NCBI RefSeq assembly: GCF_010093535.1
Contig: NW_022985169.1
Span: forward strand, 1,230,589-1,294,588
DNA length: 64,000 nt
Source: Lindgomyces ingoldianus
Lineage: Eukaryota; Ascomycota; Dothideomycetes; Pleosporales; Lindgomycetaceae
Direction: 5' to 3'
This document shows positions 43,951-55,069 of the stretch, piece after piece. The notes beneath the pieces are model-generated. The model was not told the DNA's origin. It saw only the letters and a list, made by a program, of their open reading frames with translations, and did no database searches. A program made the position numbers and the translations under genes. The stretch's first letter is position 1, and each line of letters begins with the position of its first letter.

Positions 43951-44913
43951 ATGGCAGACATTGAAAAAGCATTTACATTCCTCCAGGATAATATTCCGTC
44001 ATGGTGTAATAACCTCTCCGAGATAGAGGATAAAGTCACAGGGATGCAAAATGCGATTGCTCGAGTGCCAATGTCTCGACCGTTTCCATTGAGGAAAAAG
44101 ACGGGATCGGTGGAATCAATAAGAGATTTGGATGCCATACTAGAGGAACCTTGCTCATCGACTGCTGCACAATCATCCCCTCTCGCAAATAGGAAACGAA
44201 AGACACCTTCCGCGCTGTCCGGACATGCATCTGGGCCATCCAAGTATCGGACGAGAACTATGATCATTGTCCACTACGACGGCCAGATACAGAAGGCGTT
44301 TGAGACACTTGTTCGAAATATCGGCACCGGCCGGAACATGCTCAGAAAAGGGAAAATGGCAGCCAAGATGGAAGCATTGGCAGAGCTGGCAGGATCGGAC
44401 GACGACGATGACGACGAAGAAGACCCAGTCATGTCAAAGATTGGATATCGACGCCGTGCCGGCTTATCATCATTGCGAGCACGAGCAACAATGCGAGGGA
44501 TGGGTGGACCCAACGACAACTCCGCCTCGCCCGAGTTGTTTGACACAACGGATAAGGCACTAGAGCAAGCGCAAGGTCTATGTGAGAAAGCGGCTCATCA
44601 ATCGCTTCGCGACGGTGACTGTCGAAAGGAGCTAAGCGGGGTGAGGAGGTACTTCCAAGAAGTCCTCGAAAAGGCTGCCCAAGAAACAGCTAAGTACAAG
44701 GCCCGGAAAGAGCAGGAAGCGGCCACGGAAGGGCTGAGGACTGAGACACCTTCAGCCACGAAGATTGAACCGAAGCCAGCAACCCCGACTGTCCAATCGA
44801 TACCTCCGGTGCCCGCCACATCGTCAAAGACCACTGACATCGAGGTCGATGATGACGACGATGACGATCTTGACTTCGTTATGCCCCCGATACGGTTGAC
44901 ATCTCGAGCATAA
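43951..44913 (+). CDS. Conserved-looking fungal protein of unknown function, acidic
   Basis: An intronless frame of 320 residues. The N-terminus MADIEKAFTFLQDNIPSW, CNNLSEIEDKVTGMQNAIAR is helical. A middle helix runs VHYDGQIQKAFETLVRNIGT to KMEALAELAG. An acidic run (DDDDDDEEDP, about residue 155) follows, then MSKIGYRRRAGLSSLRAR, a further helix ELFDTTDKALEQAQGLCEKA with ELSGVRRYFQEVLEKAAQET, and a Pro/Thr-rich tail ending in a second acidic run and DLDFVMPPIRL. I do not recognise it. The alternating helical and acidic segments suit a nuclear or scaffolding protein, but that is a guess. Codon use and length support a real gene. Confidence 0.75.
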   Translation: MADIEKAFTFLQDNIPSWCNNLSEIEDKVTGMQNAIARVPMSRPFPLRKKTGSVESIRDLDAILEEPCSSTAAQSSPLANRKRKTPSALSGHASGPSKYRTRTMIIVHYDGQIQKAFETLVRNIGTGRNMLRKGKMAAKMEALAELAGSDDDDDDEEDPVMSKIGYRRRAGLSSLRARATMRGMGGPNDNSASPELFDTTDKALEQAQGLCEKAAHQSLRDGDCRKELSGVRRYFQEVLEKAAQETAKYKARKEQEAATEGLRTETPSATKIEPKPATPTVQSIPPVPATSSKTTDIEVDDDDDDDLDFVMPPIRLTSRA

Positions 44914-45702
44914 GCCCTTGTTCTCCCTGGTCTTCTTTTTGCGTTCAAGCGATTTTATCATTTACCTCTATCAGGTCGGCGTTCTGGAGGCATGGTTGGG
45001 CGGGAAAGGAACTGTTGGAGGCTGACGAACTCACGCAAGCTATGAACACAATATCTGCATATCAGCACAGCATTAGCCGCATTTCGAACACAACAAAACC
45101 TCTTACATACCCTATTCAAAACTATTCGTCCAAAAGTATGGATATCTGGAACTTGGAATTTTGGGATCTGGATCTTGGGCTGGATTCACAACTACGGTCG
45201 CTATCTTGGTCTTTAGCTCCACAGCATTATAATTACTTTCACTTGCTAACATTCAATCTATAAGTTACTTTACCGTCTTGTGTCGAACGAAAATGATGAC
45301 TACGAATCTACTCACAAAGCTCTATCTCGTCCCCCGGTTATAATCCGCCCAACAGTAGATGCCATCAATGAGCACCTAACCACAGGTTTATAGTGAACGA
45401 AGAAATGTTGCGCCAGACTAATAGTATCCAAAGTGTCTTAGCTTTTCCTGTTCACCCTATGGTAATATCTTATCTTAGAGAAAAACGTGTGTCTCACCAC
45501 CTAGCTCATCGTTCCTTCCTCGACTTCCAATTCCCACTACAGAACCACGGATTATTATGACACGTGATTCCGCGCCACACACAGTGGCGACTTCTCCATC
45601 AAGTCACTGGACTTTCACCTTTCACCTCGCCTGACCTCGCATCCCCGCAACCGCCTCACACAATCTTTATTTGACGAGAAAACTGGAGTAGCTACTCTCG
45701 CC
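44914..45702. other. Intergenic region of about 0.8 kb
   Basis: Nothing recognisable was found; it is AT-richer than the flanking genes. The 82-codon frame at 45015 has no family features. Confidence 0.5.
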
Positions 45703-47575
45703 ATGCCACCTCCGCTCAGCGATTACGAAAGTGATGAGGATTGGGGCGTCCACACAACGGAGGTGACCAATGTCAAGGTCTGTTATTTACCATGGAACAA
45801 AGTTGACAGCGTCCACTGAACGCTTCTTCAGAGCTTGAGTCCGTCTAAGCAACAACCTGTAGAGCTTTGCCACAAGCAAAAAGGATTGGTGAAGCTCAAG
45901 GGTCCGTCGGACGCGATAGCCAAAGACGAGCTGAAAAGACCCAAGGCGAGTTCAATCGTGTCATATAGTGACAAGCTACTCACAAAACTTAGCTGATGGT
46001 ACCTAAGGGCAGGAAGAGGTCTGCCGCCCTTGCTGGGATCGATCCAGAGAACATCATCCCGATATCAGGCGATAACCAAAGCGAAGTGGTGGGATTCAAA
46101 GACGCCCCACTAACGTCTTCCATCCCAACGTCATCATACAAGACACGAGCGCAGGTGAACGGTACTCAACGCAGTGAGCTTTGCTACGACCAAAAGTATC
46201 ATCCAATGGACGACTTCGTTCAGCCCAAGAGAGCTGCAAAGCTGAGGTCCATGTATGGTGAAGACACGTTTCTATCAGACATAATGAGTGCTTCTTCTAA
46301 GTTCAGCGACGGAAATCACACGGATTCCGACGCCAGAGTTGAGGAGCACCTAAAGAAGGGCAAAAGCAAGAAGTTACCATTTCCACAATCCTCGCAACCA
46401 ACCCGACACTCCTCTCGCCAGGTGAACCTAGATGCCACCTACAGCATGAGCACTCATCCGCAGGTAAGTATATCCGCGATTATGTAATGTCTTAGAAACG
46501 TTTCTGCCTTGCCGTCTTTGCCTTGCTGCCTCTGCCTTGCCGCGCGCCGTCTGTGGGCGCACAACTGATTCCCCTAGGACTCCGACTTAAAGCGAATCGA
46601 GAAGGATGAACAAGTGCAACAGCCAAGTTACGGGTGCCTCATTATCTCTACTGGCGATAGGAAGGAGGAACAGGAACAATACCAGCTAAGTACCTCCGCT
46701 ACGATTGTCGCTAAGTCCTAGTATTGATTTCACTAGGCCATCGAAGCCAAAACGCACAAGCGCCACAGTGCCATTATTAGTGGAAGTGATAAAGATGCAG
46801 AGCACTCCCAAGTAAGTGCCTCCGCTGTAATGCTTTCTTAAGTTAAATGTTGGTTCACCAGACCATTGAGACGGCGGATAAGGAGAAGCATCGCAAAGAC
46901 AGTGGTAACCTGATGGGCTTGACTGTGATCCCACATACAGAGGACCAGTTTGGTTCTGAGACCTCGAACCCGCCCACCCGCCAACAGTCTCCAGCCGATA
47001 CCTCAAGGTCCACACAGCAGTCATTCAGTGTCAGTAGGCAACAGAACTCCGATGCGGCAGCTCCGAGGGGTTCTACTCGTGCGTCGTTTCCAGCCCACCT
47101 GACGCCCTCCAAATTCGTTTCTCCCCACTCAAAATTGGACGAGCGTCTCTCAACTCGCGATAGAAAGCGGGCGAAAGCACCCAAAGGATTCCCGATCTAT
47201 GTAGAGCCCGTTCAAGCCCAACTTACAGCAGAAGCTTCTGCCCCGCCTCCGATCGACTACCCCGATGACAACTACAAGGAGAACCAAATGGAAGGGTCAA
47301 GCGAAGACGAAGATGCATCTTCTAACGAATTCACTGATGAGCCTACCTCGAACCTCCCGCAGCCCCAGTGGACGGAAGACCTTAGTGAGCATGACGCCAG
47401 AAGACTAGGTCTCTTGCACGGATCCGACATTGATTCCGTCCTCAGTGATCGTTCCTCAGGGGTTGCTGGTATTGCCGGCCCTGACTACTCGGATGTTGAA
47501 GGTCTTCAACTGCGCAGGAGGAGTCAGCAACTCGATATTGTGAGCATCGAAGAGCGCGACTGGATTCAGTATTGA
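45703..47575 (+). CDS. Fungal protein of unknown function with tandemly repeated exons
   Basis: Six exons (45703-45777, 45832-45945, 45993-46463, 46578-46685, 46737-46811, 46862-47575) give 518 residues. The N-terminus MPPPLSDYESDEDWGVHTTE is acidic. The best-defined motif is KYHPMDDFVQPKRAAKLRS (about residue 142), a sequence type I associate with uncharacterised Pezizomycotina proteins. The remainder is Ser/Gln/Thr-rich and ends LDIVSIEERDWIQY. Two joins are unusual. The second intron (45946-45992) appears to be GC-AG (AAG|GCGAGT). The fourth (46686-46736) has CTAAGT where GTAAGT is expected, although its body and acceptor match the neighbouring introns. The exon-intron units around exons 3-6 are clearly related to each other. 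Without transcript data the middle exons are the least certain part. Confidence 0.62.
46464..46861 (+). repeat. Tandem exon-intron repeat units within the 45703-47575 gene
   Basis: Three intron starts are near copies: GTAAGTATATCCGCGATTAT (46464), CTAAGTACCTCCGCTACGAT (46686) and GTAAGTGCCTCCGCTGTAAT (46812). The exon ends before two of them also match (GAGCACTCATCCGCAG and GAGCACTCCCAA). This shows internal duplication of an exon-intron unit of roughly 100-125 bp. Confidence 0.7.
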
Positions 47576-48220
47576 GACGACGAACAGCTCTGTGTTGCCA
47601 CATCAAAACACCAAAACTTCTCAACCCCAACCTTTGAACCGACGCTAAGCTCTTATTATTGCACGGCGCTTTCCTGGCCACAATGCATAACGAGGAGCGC
47701 GGTATTTACACCAGCCTGTTGGCCTGCTTCTCGTTCCATATGTTAACCCCATAATCTGACGTCATAGATCCGTTTTCTGCATTTCCCCTTGCGTCTCTCA
47801 AGTGCGCATTTCTGAACAGGCGTCTGAGGATGCAATTTGTCTGAAAATGTGGTTTTCGTGGAGTAGCAAAGCACCTGTCGTTGCTAAGCCACCCTCATCT
47901 TTGCCAAGGTTCGTTCTCCCCCATAGCCGCCCGGCCCCTTTACCCTTGCACGTTTCAACTGCACATCTTGCCTGGCATAGCCGCCGATAGCGTTCCTGCT
48001 AATTGGTCAATGGTATGTCGGAGGAAAGTATTCTAGGAGTGTGTGGTTAATAAAATGAGTGGAAAGGCGCCCTGCATGCGGCACAGGTTTGGACATGCGA
48101 CGCTGCAAGATGGATGTATTTAGCAACCACTTCAGGCGCTCTGCGGAATATATGAACAGGCGGATCTCCACCTTGGCCCTAAGTCATTCTCATCGTGATT
48201 TCTTGCAACCTAGGTGATGA
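47576..48220. other. Intergenic region
   Basis: A short frame beginning MWFSWSSKAPVVAKPPSSLP at about 47848 looks like a protein start, but no continuation could be found in any frame. Nothing else was seen. Confidence 0.45.
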
Positions 48221-48950
48221 ATGATGGGTGAAGAAATAAGGAAACACAGAGCTGGAGAAAAGAAAAAGGATGGAAGTCCAATATGGAAAATCGTCGGTGC
48301 CGTCATCGCAGCCACTTGCATGGTGGCTGCTGTCATTACTCTCGGAATCTTAGGCTCGAGGATGAGGAAAAACAGCAGAAATAGTAGCTCATCTTTCGGC
48401 GACAATCAAAACCAACAGACGAACACGACAGCATTCTCGAGCACGATATCATCCTCTTCAATTCCAACTACTCAGACCACTTTCTCGACGATAACACGAA
48501 CGGGAATTGTAGGAAATAGCACTTCCAGTACAAAAGAGGAGCCGCGTACACTTGTTGGAAGAGAAACTCGTACGCTTCTCCTCTCCATCCCATCCGCACA
48601 ACTACATCCCGTCCTTCCTTCCTCACATCCTCCTCCTCTCTTTCCTCATCTCCTTCCTCCGTTGCTGCCTATAACGCTAACGTATCCCCGCAGCACAGTC
48701 CTTTCGCGCGCATTTTGCGCGCTCGCATCCAGTCGAAGGTTCTGATAGACCGAGTCCGGATATGATTATCATCGGTGTAGTGTCTGTATGTATTGTGGTA
48801 CTGGTTGTAGGGCTGTTGGCTTCGAGGTGGTGTTATATGAGACGGAAGAAGAGATTGGAGAGGGAGGTAGAGGAGAGGAGGAGGAAGGAGGGGTTGGAGA
48901 GGTGGGGGATGGGCGGAATGGTCGGGGGGTTTGTTAAAGAGCCTAGGTAG
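48221..48950 (+). CDS. Ser/Thr-rich membrane protein with two hydrophobic helices
   Basis: Exons 48221-48569 and 48694-48950 join to 201 residues. A basic N-terminus (HRAGEKKKDGSPIW) precedes helix 1 (KIVGAVIAATCMVAAVITLG, about residues 23-43). A Ser/Thr/Asn-rich stretch follows, with several N-linked sequons. After the intron, SPDMIIIGVVSVCIVVLVVG forms helix 2, followed by a positively charged cytosolic tail (RRKKRLEREVEERRRKEGLE). The intron has a GCTAAC branch site and CCGCAG acceptor, and it joins two frames that otherwise end in a stop or lack a start. It resembles small fungal cell-surface sensors in layout, but no domain is recognised. The ATG one codon later is equally good. Confidence 0.62.
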
Positions 48951-49435
48951 GTAGGAGTAGGAGGGCAGGGCAGGAGGTGGAGAGGGGGGAATTATGCGAT
49001 TACGGATGGATGAAGGGATGTCAGGTCCGAATCGTGGAATTAGGAAATAAGAGTTTCCGTCTAGTAGATCTTTCTACGATGTATGTACAATATGTACTAA
49101 GAACTATTTAGACCCTCTTTCAGGGACTGTATGTATAAGGCTCCTTTTCGAGCATGAGAATATTCATAACGCCGCCATCATGCATGCATGTGAATCGTAA
49201 CCACGCCTCTCGTCGTGTCCTTGCTAAACGTTAAGCATCGAGGCTCAGTGTTCCGTCCTCAGAGATACATCAACCTTTCTGGTCCTTCCGTACACGCGGG
49301 ATCTATTTACTGACTCTGCGCCTGCTCTTGAAGGAAACTGCTCGCATCTATATCCAACAATAAATAGTGAACACTTTAACCCTGTCAAAAAAAGGTAATA
49401 GCTCCGCTGTGCGTTGACTCTTCCTTCTCTTTCTT
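48951..49435. other. Convergent intergenic region
   Basis: 3' flanks of the two neighbouring genes. No gene was seen. Confidence 0.5.
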
Positions 49436-50332
49436 TTAACTCACACTCCTAATCGCATCCACGAGTGGCTGATAGAACTTATCGGCAAGTTTCTGATTCC
49501 CCTTATCGTTGGGGTGCTCGCCATCAACGGTGTCAGTCGTTACATTGAACCCTGTGAAATTATCGACGACGACAATGGATGATTCCTTGGTTGATTTTGT
49601 GGGCGCCCACTGCACGATGGCTTTGTTGAGGTCGATGATGCCTTGTTGGGCCCCTGCAAATTTGGACGGGTCGATAGGGATTAGTTGGGAGACCTGGGAG
49701 ATTGGTTAGAATGGGATGAGCTGATGGCTGGTGTAGGGAATTATGACTGATCACATGATGATGAGGAATTACCCTGGGAAGAGGTGCTTTGACTTACGAT
49801 GATCTTCATGGAGGGTTTGCTAGCGCGCATCTGGTCCACGAGCGTCGAATACGCTCTCATGATGTCAGTAATCGACTTCTTCTGAATAACATCGTTTGTG
49901 CCAAGATGGATCATCATCACATCTGGCTTTGCGGCATTCAGCCAGCCCGGGAGTTGGTTATCGGTAACGATCCCTGTAGCTTGGAATCCGGCATGGCCTT
50001 CGTTCTCTCCATCATACGGAAAGCCGCAGTCCGGAGCCTTGTTAGAGCCGACGAAGTCCGTGTTGGTGATGCCGGCTCCTTGGAGCTTCTTCCATAGCAC
50101 AGCTCGCCAACAACCCTGGATAAAGTCAGCATAAGTTGGGGGTGAAGTAGGATGATGGTGGGGTGAGGTAAGGTTAAGCATTGTGTATGGGGCTGGGTGA
50201 AGGAGTATAGAAGGATCATACCGGTGCGCCGACAATTGAGGCTCCAAAGGGCATTATTTTGACAGTGACAGCGGCGGCTTGGCTGGCCAGGCCGAGGAAG
50301 CCAAGGGCAGCGAGTGGATTGAGCTTGACCAT
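49436..50332 (-). CDS. Secreted SGNH/GDSL esterase, CE3 acetylxylan-esterase type
   Basis: This is an extracellular carbohydrate esterase with the SGNH fold, likely removing acetyl groups from plant hemicellulose. Three exons (50332-50222, 50115-49798, 49693-49436) give 228 residues. A signal peptide (MVKLNPLAALGFLGLASQAA) leads to block I IMPFGASIVGAPGCWRAVLW, in which the usual GDS is GAS but the nucleophile serine is kept. Block III is HLGTNDV with the oxyanion Asn, and block V is DGEHPND with the catalytic Asp and His. DFVGSNKAPDCGFPYDGENE with its HAGF motif is typical of CE3. The first intron splits block I right after GAP, as in relatives. No adjacent genes suggest a polysaccharide-utilisation cluster. 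Confidence 0.9.
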
Positions 50333-53300
50333 CGTTGCCAAAAAGCCTGAACAATTCTGAGAAGTTGTTAAGGCTGGGTTGGTTAAGCAGAATCGAGGGC
50401 GTCGTATCAGTAGGAAATTGAAAAACCGGTGTGGGATTCTCAGTGGTTATATATTAGATTTAGAAGAGGCAAGATGAATCGAGCGTGAATGATATGCGGG
50501 CGTTGCTAAACGAGGTACCCAGAGAACTGTGACCTCAGGATATGTGAATCAAGAAACGCTCGCGCACAACTAACCTTATTATTTCCGGGACATCTTAAGG
50601 AACCGGCCGGCAGTGCAACCCCATTTAAAGACCTCACTAACCTGCGTACTTACTCGGTCAAGGCTGTCCTCATCACACATAAGCTGGGGCTGGCTATGCC
50701 TGGCCATCTAACATGATGTGTGCCTAGGACCTTACTCCTCATCGGGTCGCATGAGGCCGACAAGGAAAAAGCCCTCATGTCAACTTGGGCAAATGAGAAT
50801 AGGAAAGTGTCATCAGTGTTCTAGATAGCCCTGTATATTCCGCGAGTTAAAACAAATTGACGGCAATGGAAGTTTACTCTAGCGACAAGGATTGGTCCCC
50901 GCTTGGTACACTTCACCCGGGACTAATGGAGAACGTTACAAGACTGAGAAGAAACTCTCGAAGTAGCATAATCAGCAGGGAATTGCGGATCCGTAAAGCA
51001 TTGGCGAGGCTGCTTGAACTATTCTCCGGCTGGGATGGACTGAATTTGGAAGGTGACTTGAAGAGATATGGCGCGTGCCATGTGGGAAATATTGCTTTGA
51101 GAAAAAGGATTGCGGTCGTCAGGACATAATTGACCAGGGCACAGGAGGGGCAAGCGACTAGGACAGATCATCTGAAGTCCTCCAGAACACAGCGCATCAC
51201 TTGCGTCTCTCACACATACCTTGTGCTCTTCCTAACGCCATCAGATCGCCCAATTGCTCAATTCAGCGATGTCTAGGCCAGCCACGATGTCGCTGGTCTG
51301 CCGGCAGAGGCCGGCTCAGGAATCCTTCTAGCGTGTGGGCTACCCACGGTTGTCGAAGCCTCCGGAAACACACAGTATTGAGTTAGTTTCGTCAATCATT
51401 GACTGTGTTTCAACCCACGTTCGCGTACTCAGCCCTGTGAAGCGAGGACGAAGAACGGAGGCGACTTCCGTAAGACGCGGCTGATGCCAGCGTGTCTGAG
51501 ATGATCGCAGCCACCGAGTTGGAGGGAACTCAAAGGAAAACGCAAGCCACGCATGGCGGAGCTGGAATCAAGAAGAAAGGCTCTAGGCTTCCTGGGATTT
51601 AAGCCATTTTCAGGCTAGCCGTTGAAGGTCCAGGTCATTCACGAACCTTTGAAGATGACCGCATCCAACTTCGAGGAATCAGGCGACGAAAGTTGGAGGC
51701 GCTGCGCCATGCTTTCGACTGTCGGGTCAAGCTCGAGGACAGGGCGCATTGGTGAGTTCACTCGTGAGATTATTGGGAGGAGGAAGAAACATCCTGATCA
51801 ATTCTGATGCATGAAAAAATGGTAAGTGTTTTCAGGCGGCACTTTGAAGCTGGGGAGAAACTCTCCACGTGATCTGCACCCTGCAATCTAACGTAGTATG
51901 CAAGACCATCCGCGGAGGTTGAAACACTTGTGCTTCAAGCATCTCGAACAAAACAACATTTGAGACACAAACGCTGGTGCATGTTCCTAGTTGTACCGGA
52001 CCATCTTCAATTCTAATTCCATTTCCATATTCTACTATGAAATCCTTCAGCTTGCGTGGGCAGCCTTAACGTCTTCTGCTTCGATCTGGACATCCGCGAT
52101 TGATCGAAGCAAGTTGAAATGTAGAAACTAGGATTAGATGCCAAAACCCAGCGTTCTATCCCAGCAAGCGTCTGAAACAAGAAAAAGTTATACAAATACC
52201 ATCTCGTGAACAAAGTGAGCTTACGGTGCCGTCTAGGCTGTCTCGCCCTCTCCTAGATGCAAAAAGCAGTTAACCAGAGCTTTAAAAGATTTGCGTGTAT
52301 GCGTAACAAGCTTGACTTTTATCAGGACTGCGTACAGACAATTCCCGGAGTGGTATATAGTGGAAGACACACTAGGAGGACCAAATACAATTGATTTTTG
52401 CAGTATCCTAGCAAGAGGCCTTGGAAGTAGAAGGCACACGTGTAGGATTCTTGAGCCAGCGAGGAGTGGTGTTAGAATTCTGACCAGCTTTAGCACAAGG
52501 GAGGGACAGGCCTAAGCGTCAACAGTGCAGGATGTAGACCAGCTCAGGCAAGTTATGACGCTAAAAACGCAGCAGGAAGAATGAATGTTAAGCCTTTGTG
52601 CCTTATTTAGGAAGAAGCCAGGAATCCAGAAGCTATGCAGATGTAAAAGGCAGGTGCTGATAAATATTATGCAAACATGTCATGTAAAAGGAATCAGGAA
52701 TTAGGAAATAACATAATACGCTCCAAGATAGTCAAGAGGGGTAAATAAATGCCAAGCAATACACTAATCAGGAGCTAATAGGACTACAATACTTGTCCTG
52801 GTACAGCGGACACAGGATGCCCCTTTAAGTACATTGTCCTGCTTAGTCTTCTATTGGTTTTTGGACTAGACTCCAGTATTGTTAGCCTAAGGATCGGTGG
52901 AATTTCTCTGGAGTTTGGTGAGCTTTTCCAGTAGTTCGGTTACCCACGCTTTTTGTGTTATTTTGGTTTTGGTTTCTTTGAGTGCAGAATGGTCGGGTTT
53001 GAGGGTACAAGACTCGATATGATAGTAAAATGCTCTGTTTGGGTGTATAGTCCTCAATTGTGATTACCCAATGCTTAGTTTTAGTCTCTTCGAGTGTAGA
53101 ACGCTCTAGTTGCGAGCGTCTAGTGCTCGGTTTTGAGAGGCCAACGCTCAACTTCGAATGTAGAGTCCTCGATTGTGAGTGCAGTGTGTTCAGTCTTAGT
53201 TTGTTGAGTGACGAGTGCCGAGTGCTCAGTTTTGGTATCTTTGAGTGCAGTCTCCCTCTAATAGGAGAGGTGACAAGAAGAGCAAGTGCGTAGCTTGAGC

Positions 53301-53859
53301 AATATATCTTAGTAAGAAACTTGTAAGGCTTAACACTATTCCAATATCGTATCGCAAGCGGTGATAGTACTATGCCTAGGCAAATAGATACAATGTCTGT
53401 ACTCTCTAGCCCAACTGACAGAGAAACCGTGACAGGGGGGGGGGGGCTGCTTAGCTGTAGCAACAGATCTTGGCATGGAATTTGCTTGGCAGAGGATGTT
53501 CTAGTAGTGCAGCGCGAGCGATGGGAGTACACTATTGCCAAATGCCATAAGAGAAGGATGCAGCAGCAAGACGCTTTCGGCTTCGGCTAGGATTAGGGAA
53601 GAGGGGTGAGTGGAGCTAGCTGAACATTAATTAGCCATTGATGGGATCTTAAAATTTGTATTGATAGATTGTAGAGCATCACAGCCACACAGGGAGACAC
53701 AACATAGGGTTTGTAAAATCAGGATGGTATTCCAACTCCAATGCCGCCCCAAGGCAGCTAGGTCCCAGCACTTGGTTCCTAGCTAGGTGGCTATGCAAGG
53801 CAAAACCGTGCCAATGTGTGTAGGAAAATGGGGTATTTAGCGCCAGTGCTATGCAGTCG
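50333..53859. other. Gene desert of about 3.5 kb
   Basis: No recognisable gene was found. Open frames (90 codons at 50857 plus; 219 codons at 53541-52882 minus) lack family features; the longer one is made of repeat sequence. From about 52500 the sequence is AT-richer and patchy, and a G-run of about 11 lies at 53437-53447. It may be old degraded mobile DNA, but no terminal repeats or transposase blocks were seen. Confidence 0.5.
52973..53250. repeat. Degenerate minisatellite
   Basis: A loosely repeated unit of roughly 35-45 bp with cores such as AGTGCTCGGTTTTG, ATGCTTAGTTTTAG and AGTGCTCAGTTTTG, and TTTGAGTGCAG at both ends. At least seven diverged copies are visible. It opens a long minus-strand frame (HSKLSVG, LHSQSRTLHSK) that is not a gene. 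Confidence 0.6.
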
Positions 53860-55069
53860 TTACATCGTAATGGGGGAAATGGGGCGCTGCGGGTTCTTCA
53901 GAATGAGACGCAGCTTAAGGACCTTTCGCTCAGGTACCTCAATTGAGGGAATGGGCTCTGGCGATGATGCAGGAGTCTCCGCACGGGAGACACGAAGCTT
54001 CAGGGTCTGCTCACGCTTCTCTTTGTATGCCTTGAGGACGTTGTTGAAGTCTGACTTTTGCTCGGGCTGAGGCTCAGGACGCTTGTGGCTGAGGCGGTGA
54101 TAGCGACGCTTAGTCGGGAGGCGGTCGGCAATGTCATCATCGTCGTCGCGCTCAGAGCTCTGAGACGACATTGTAATGCGAGTGACCGGCTCGGATTGTG
54201 GGCGGGCACGATTCTGCGTAGTCGGAACCGTGACGTGGATATGAGGCGGGCCGGTGCGTGGGCCATTGATCTTACGGACGGAAGAGTAGTGCTCCCAGCT
54301 CTGCGACGTTGTCAGCTCGTGTAATCGGGAGGTGAGGCTGTGGTGGCGGGGTAAACTTACGTGGTAGGCGATGTTGAGGACTGGACGCACATCAGCCTTG
54401 CTGGTTGGGCCAGCGGTGGCAGCCTTGGGAGATATGCTGTCAGAATTGGTGGAGGTATCCGTGGTGGAAGAGAGAGAGTCATGGTCAGTAGCCTCGCTAG
54501 CGGAGTCGACGCCAGAGTCATCGCTACTGAAACTGCTGAGACTGCCGTCATTGAGGCGTACGACATCCATGCGGGGTGAGAAGGTGTAGTTGAAGCTCGA
54601 TTGCCAGACACGGACATGAACATTGAAGGCTGACGCGAAGGCAACTACTTCCATGTTATCGGCCCATTCGCCAGGCTGTCCCATCTTCAGGAGGTGAACC
54701 TCAAACCGCTTCCTGATCTCATCATCGGACGGAATGCTGTTGTTGACGGTCGGAACAGGTGTGTTCTTGCGCTTTGGGTTGCGTCGAACAGGGTTCACCG
54801 AGAGGTATTGGCTGTAGACGTCCGAATTGAGACGCATGTGCTCGATCGTCGCGTTGCGGAGAGCCCGGTGGGCATCCTGGTGACCGTACATCTGGTCAGA
54901 GAGGGCATTGAATAGGCAATTTCCTAGCTCAAGTCAGAAAAAGGTCAGGAGTGAAATCAGGCAGCGAAAACTTACCGTCTCCGCGAATGTCGCTTGCATA
55001 CAGGCCATTGTCGGCCAACTGCGGGAATTCCTCCGGGGATTTGGTACGAGAACGACGTGTGGAGACCAT
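53860..55069 (-). CDS. OTU-domain deubiquitinase
   Basis: This is an ovarian-tumour-family cysteine protease that removes ubiquitin (OTUD3-like by layout). Three exons (55069-54976, 54923-54361, 54300-53860) give 365 residues. The catalytic segment ASDIRGDGNCLFNALSDQMY has Asp31 and Cys34; the catalytic histidine is in SWEHYSSV (His223), which is only formed when the 60-nt second intron is removed. Between them lie EHMRLNSDVYSQYL, GQPGEWADNMEVVAFASAFN and VRVWQSSFNYTF as in the family, and an acidic Ser/Thr-rich insertion (about residues 150-195). The C-terminal 110 residues are charged and disordered (RLPTKRRYHRLSHKRPEP). ATG 55069 (MVSTRRSRTK) is preferred; an in-frame ATG at 55183 would add a Pro/Ser-rich stretch. 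Confidence 0.9.

Noticed and set aside
47802..47990. Short frame starting MWFSWSSKAPVV
   Set aside because: It looked like the start of a small mitochondrial protein, but no continuing exon was found in any frame.
52882..53541. 219-codon minus-strand frame
   Set aside because: It is generated by the degenerate minisatellite; composition is repetitive and no start context or domain is seen.
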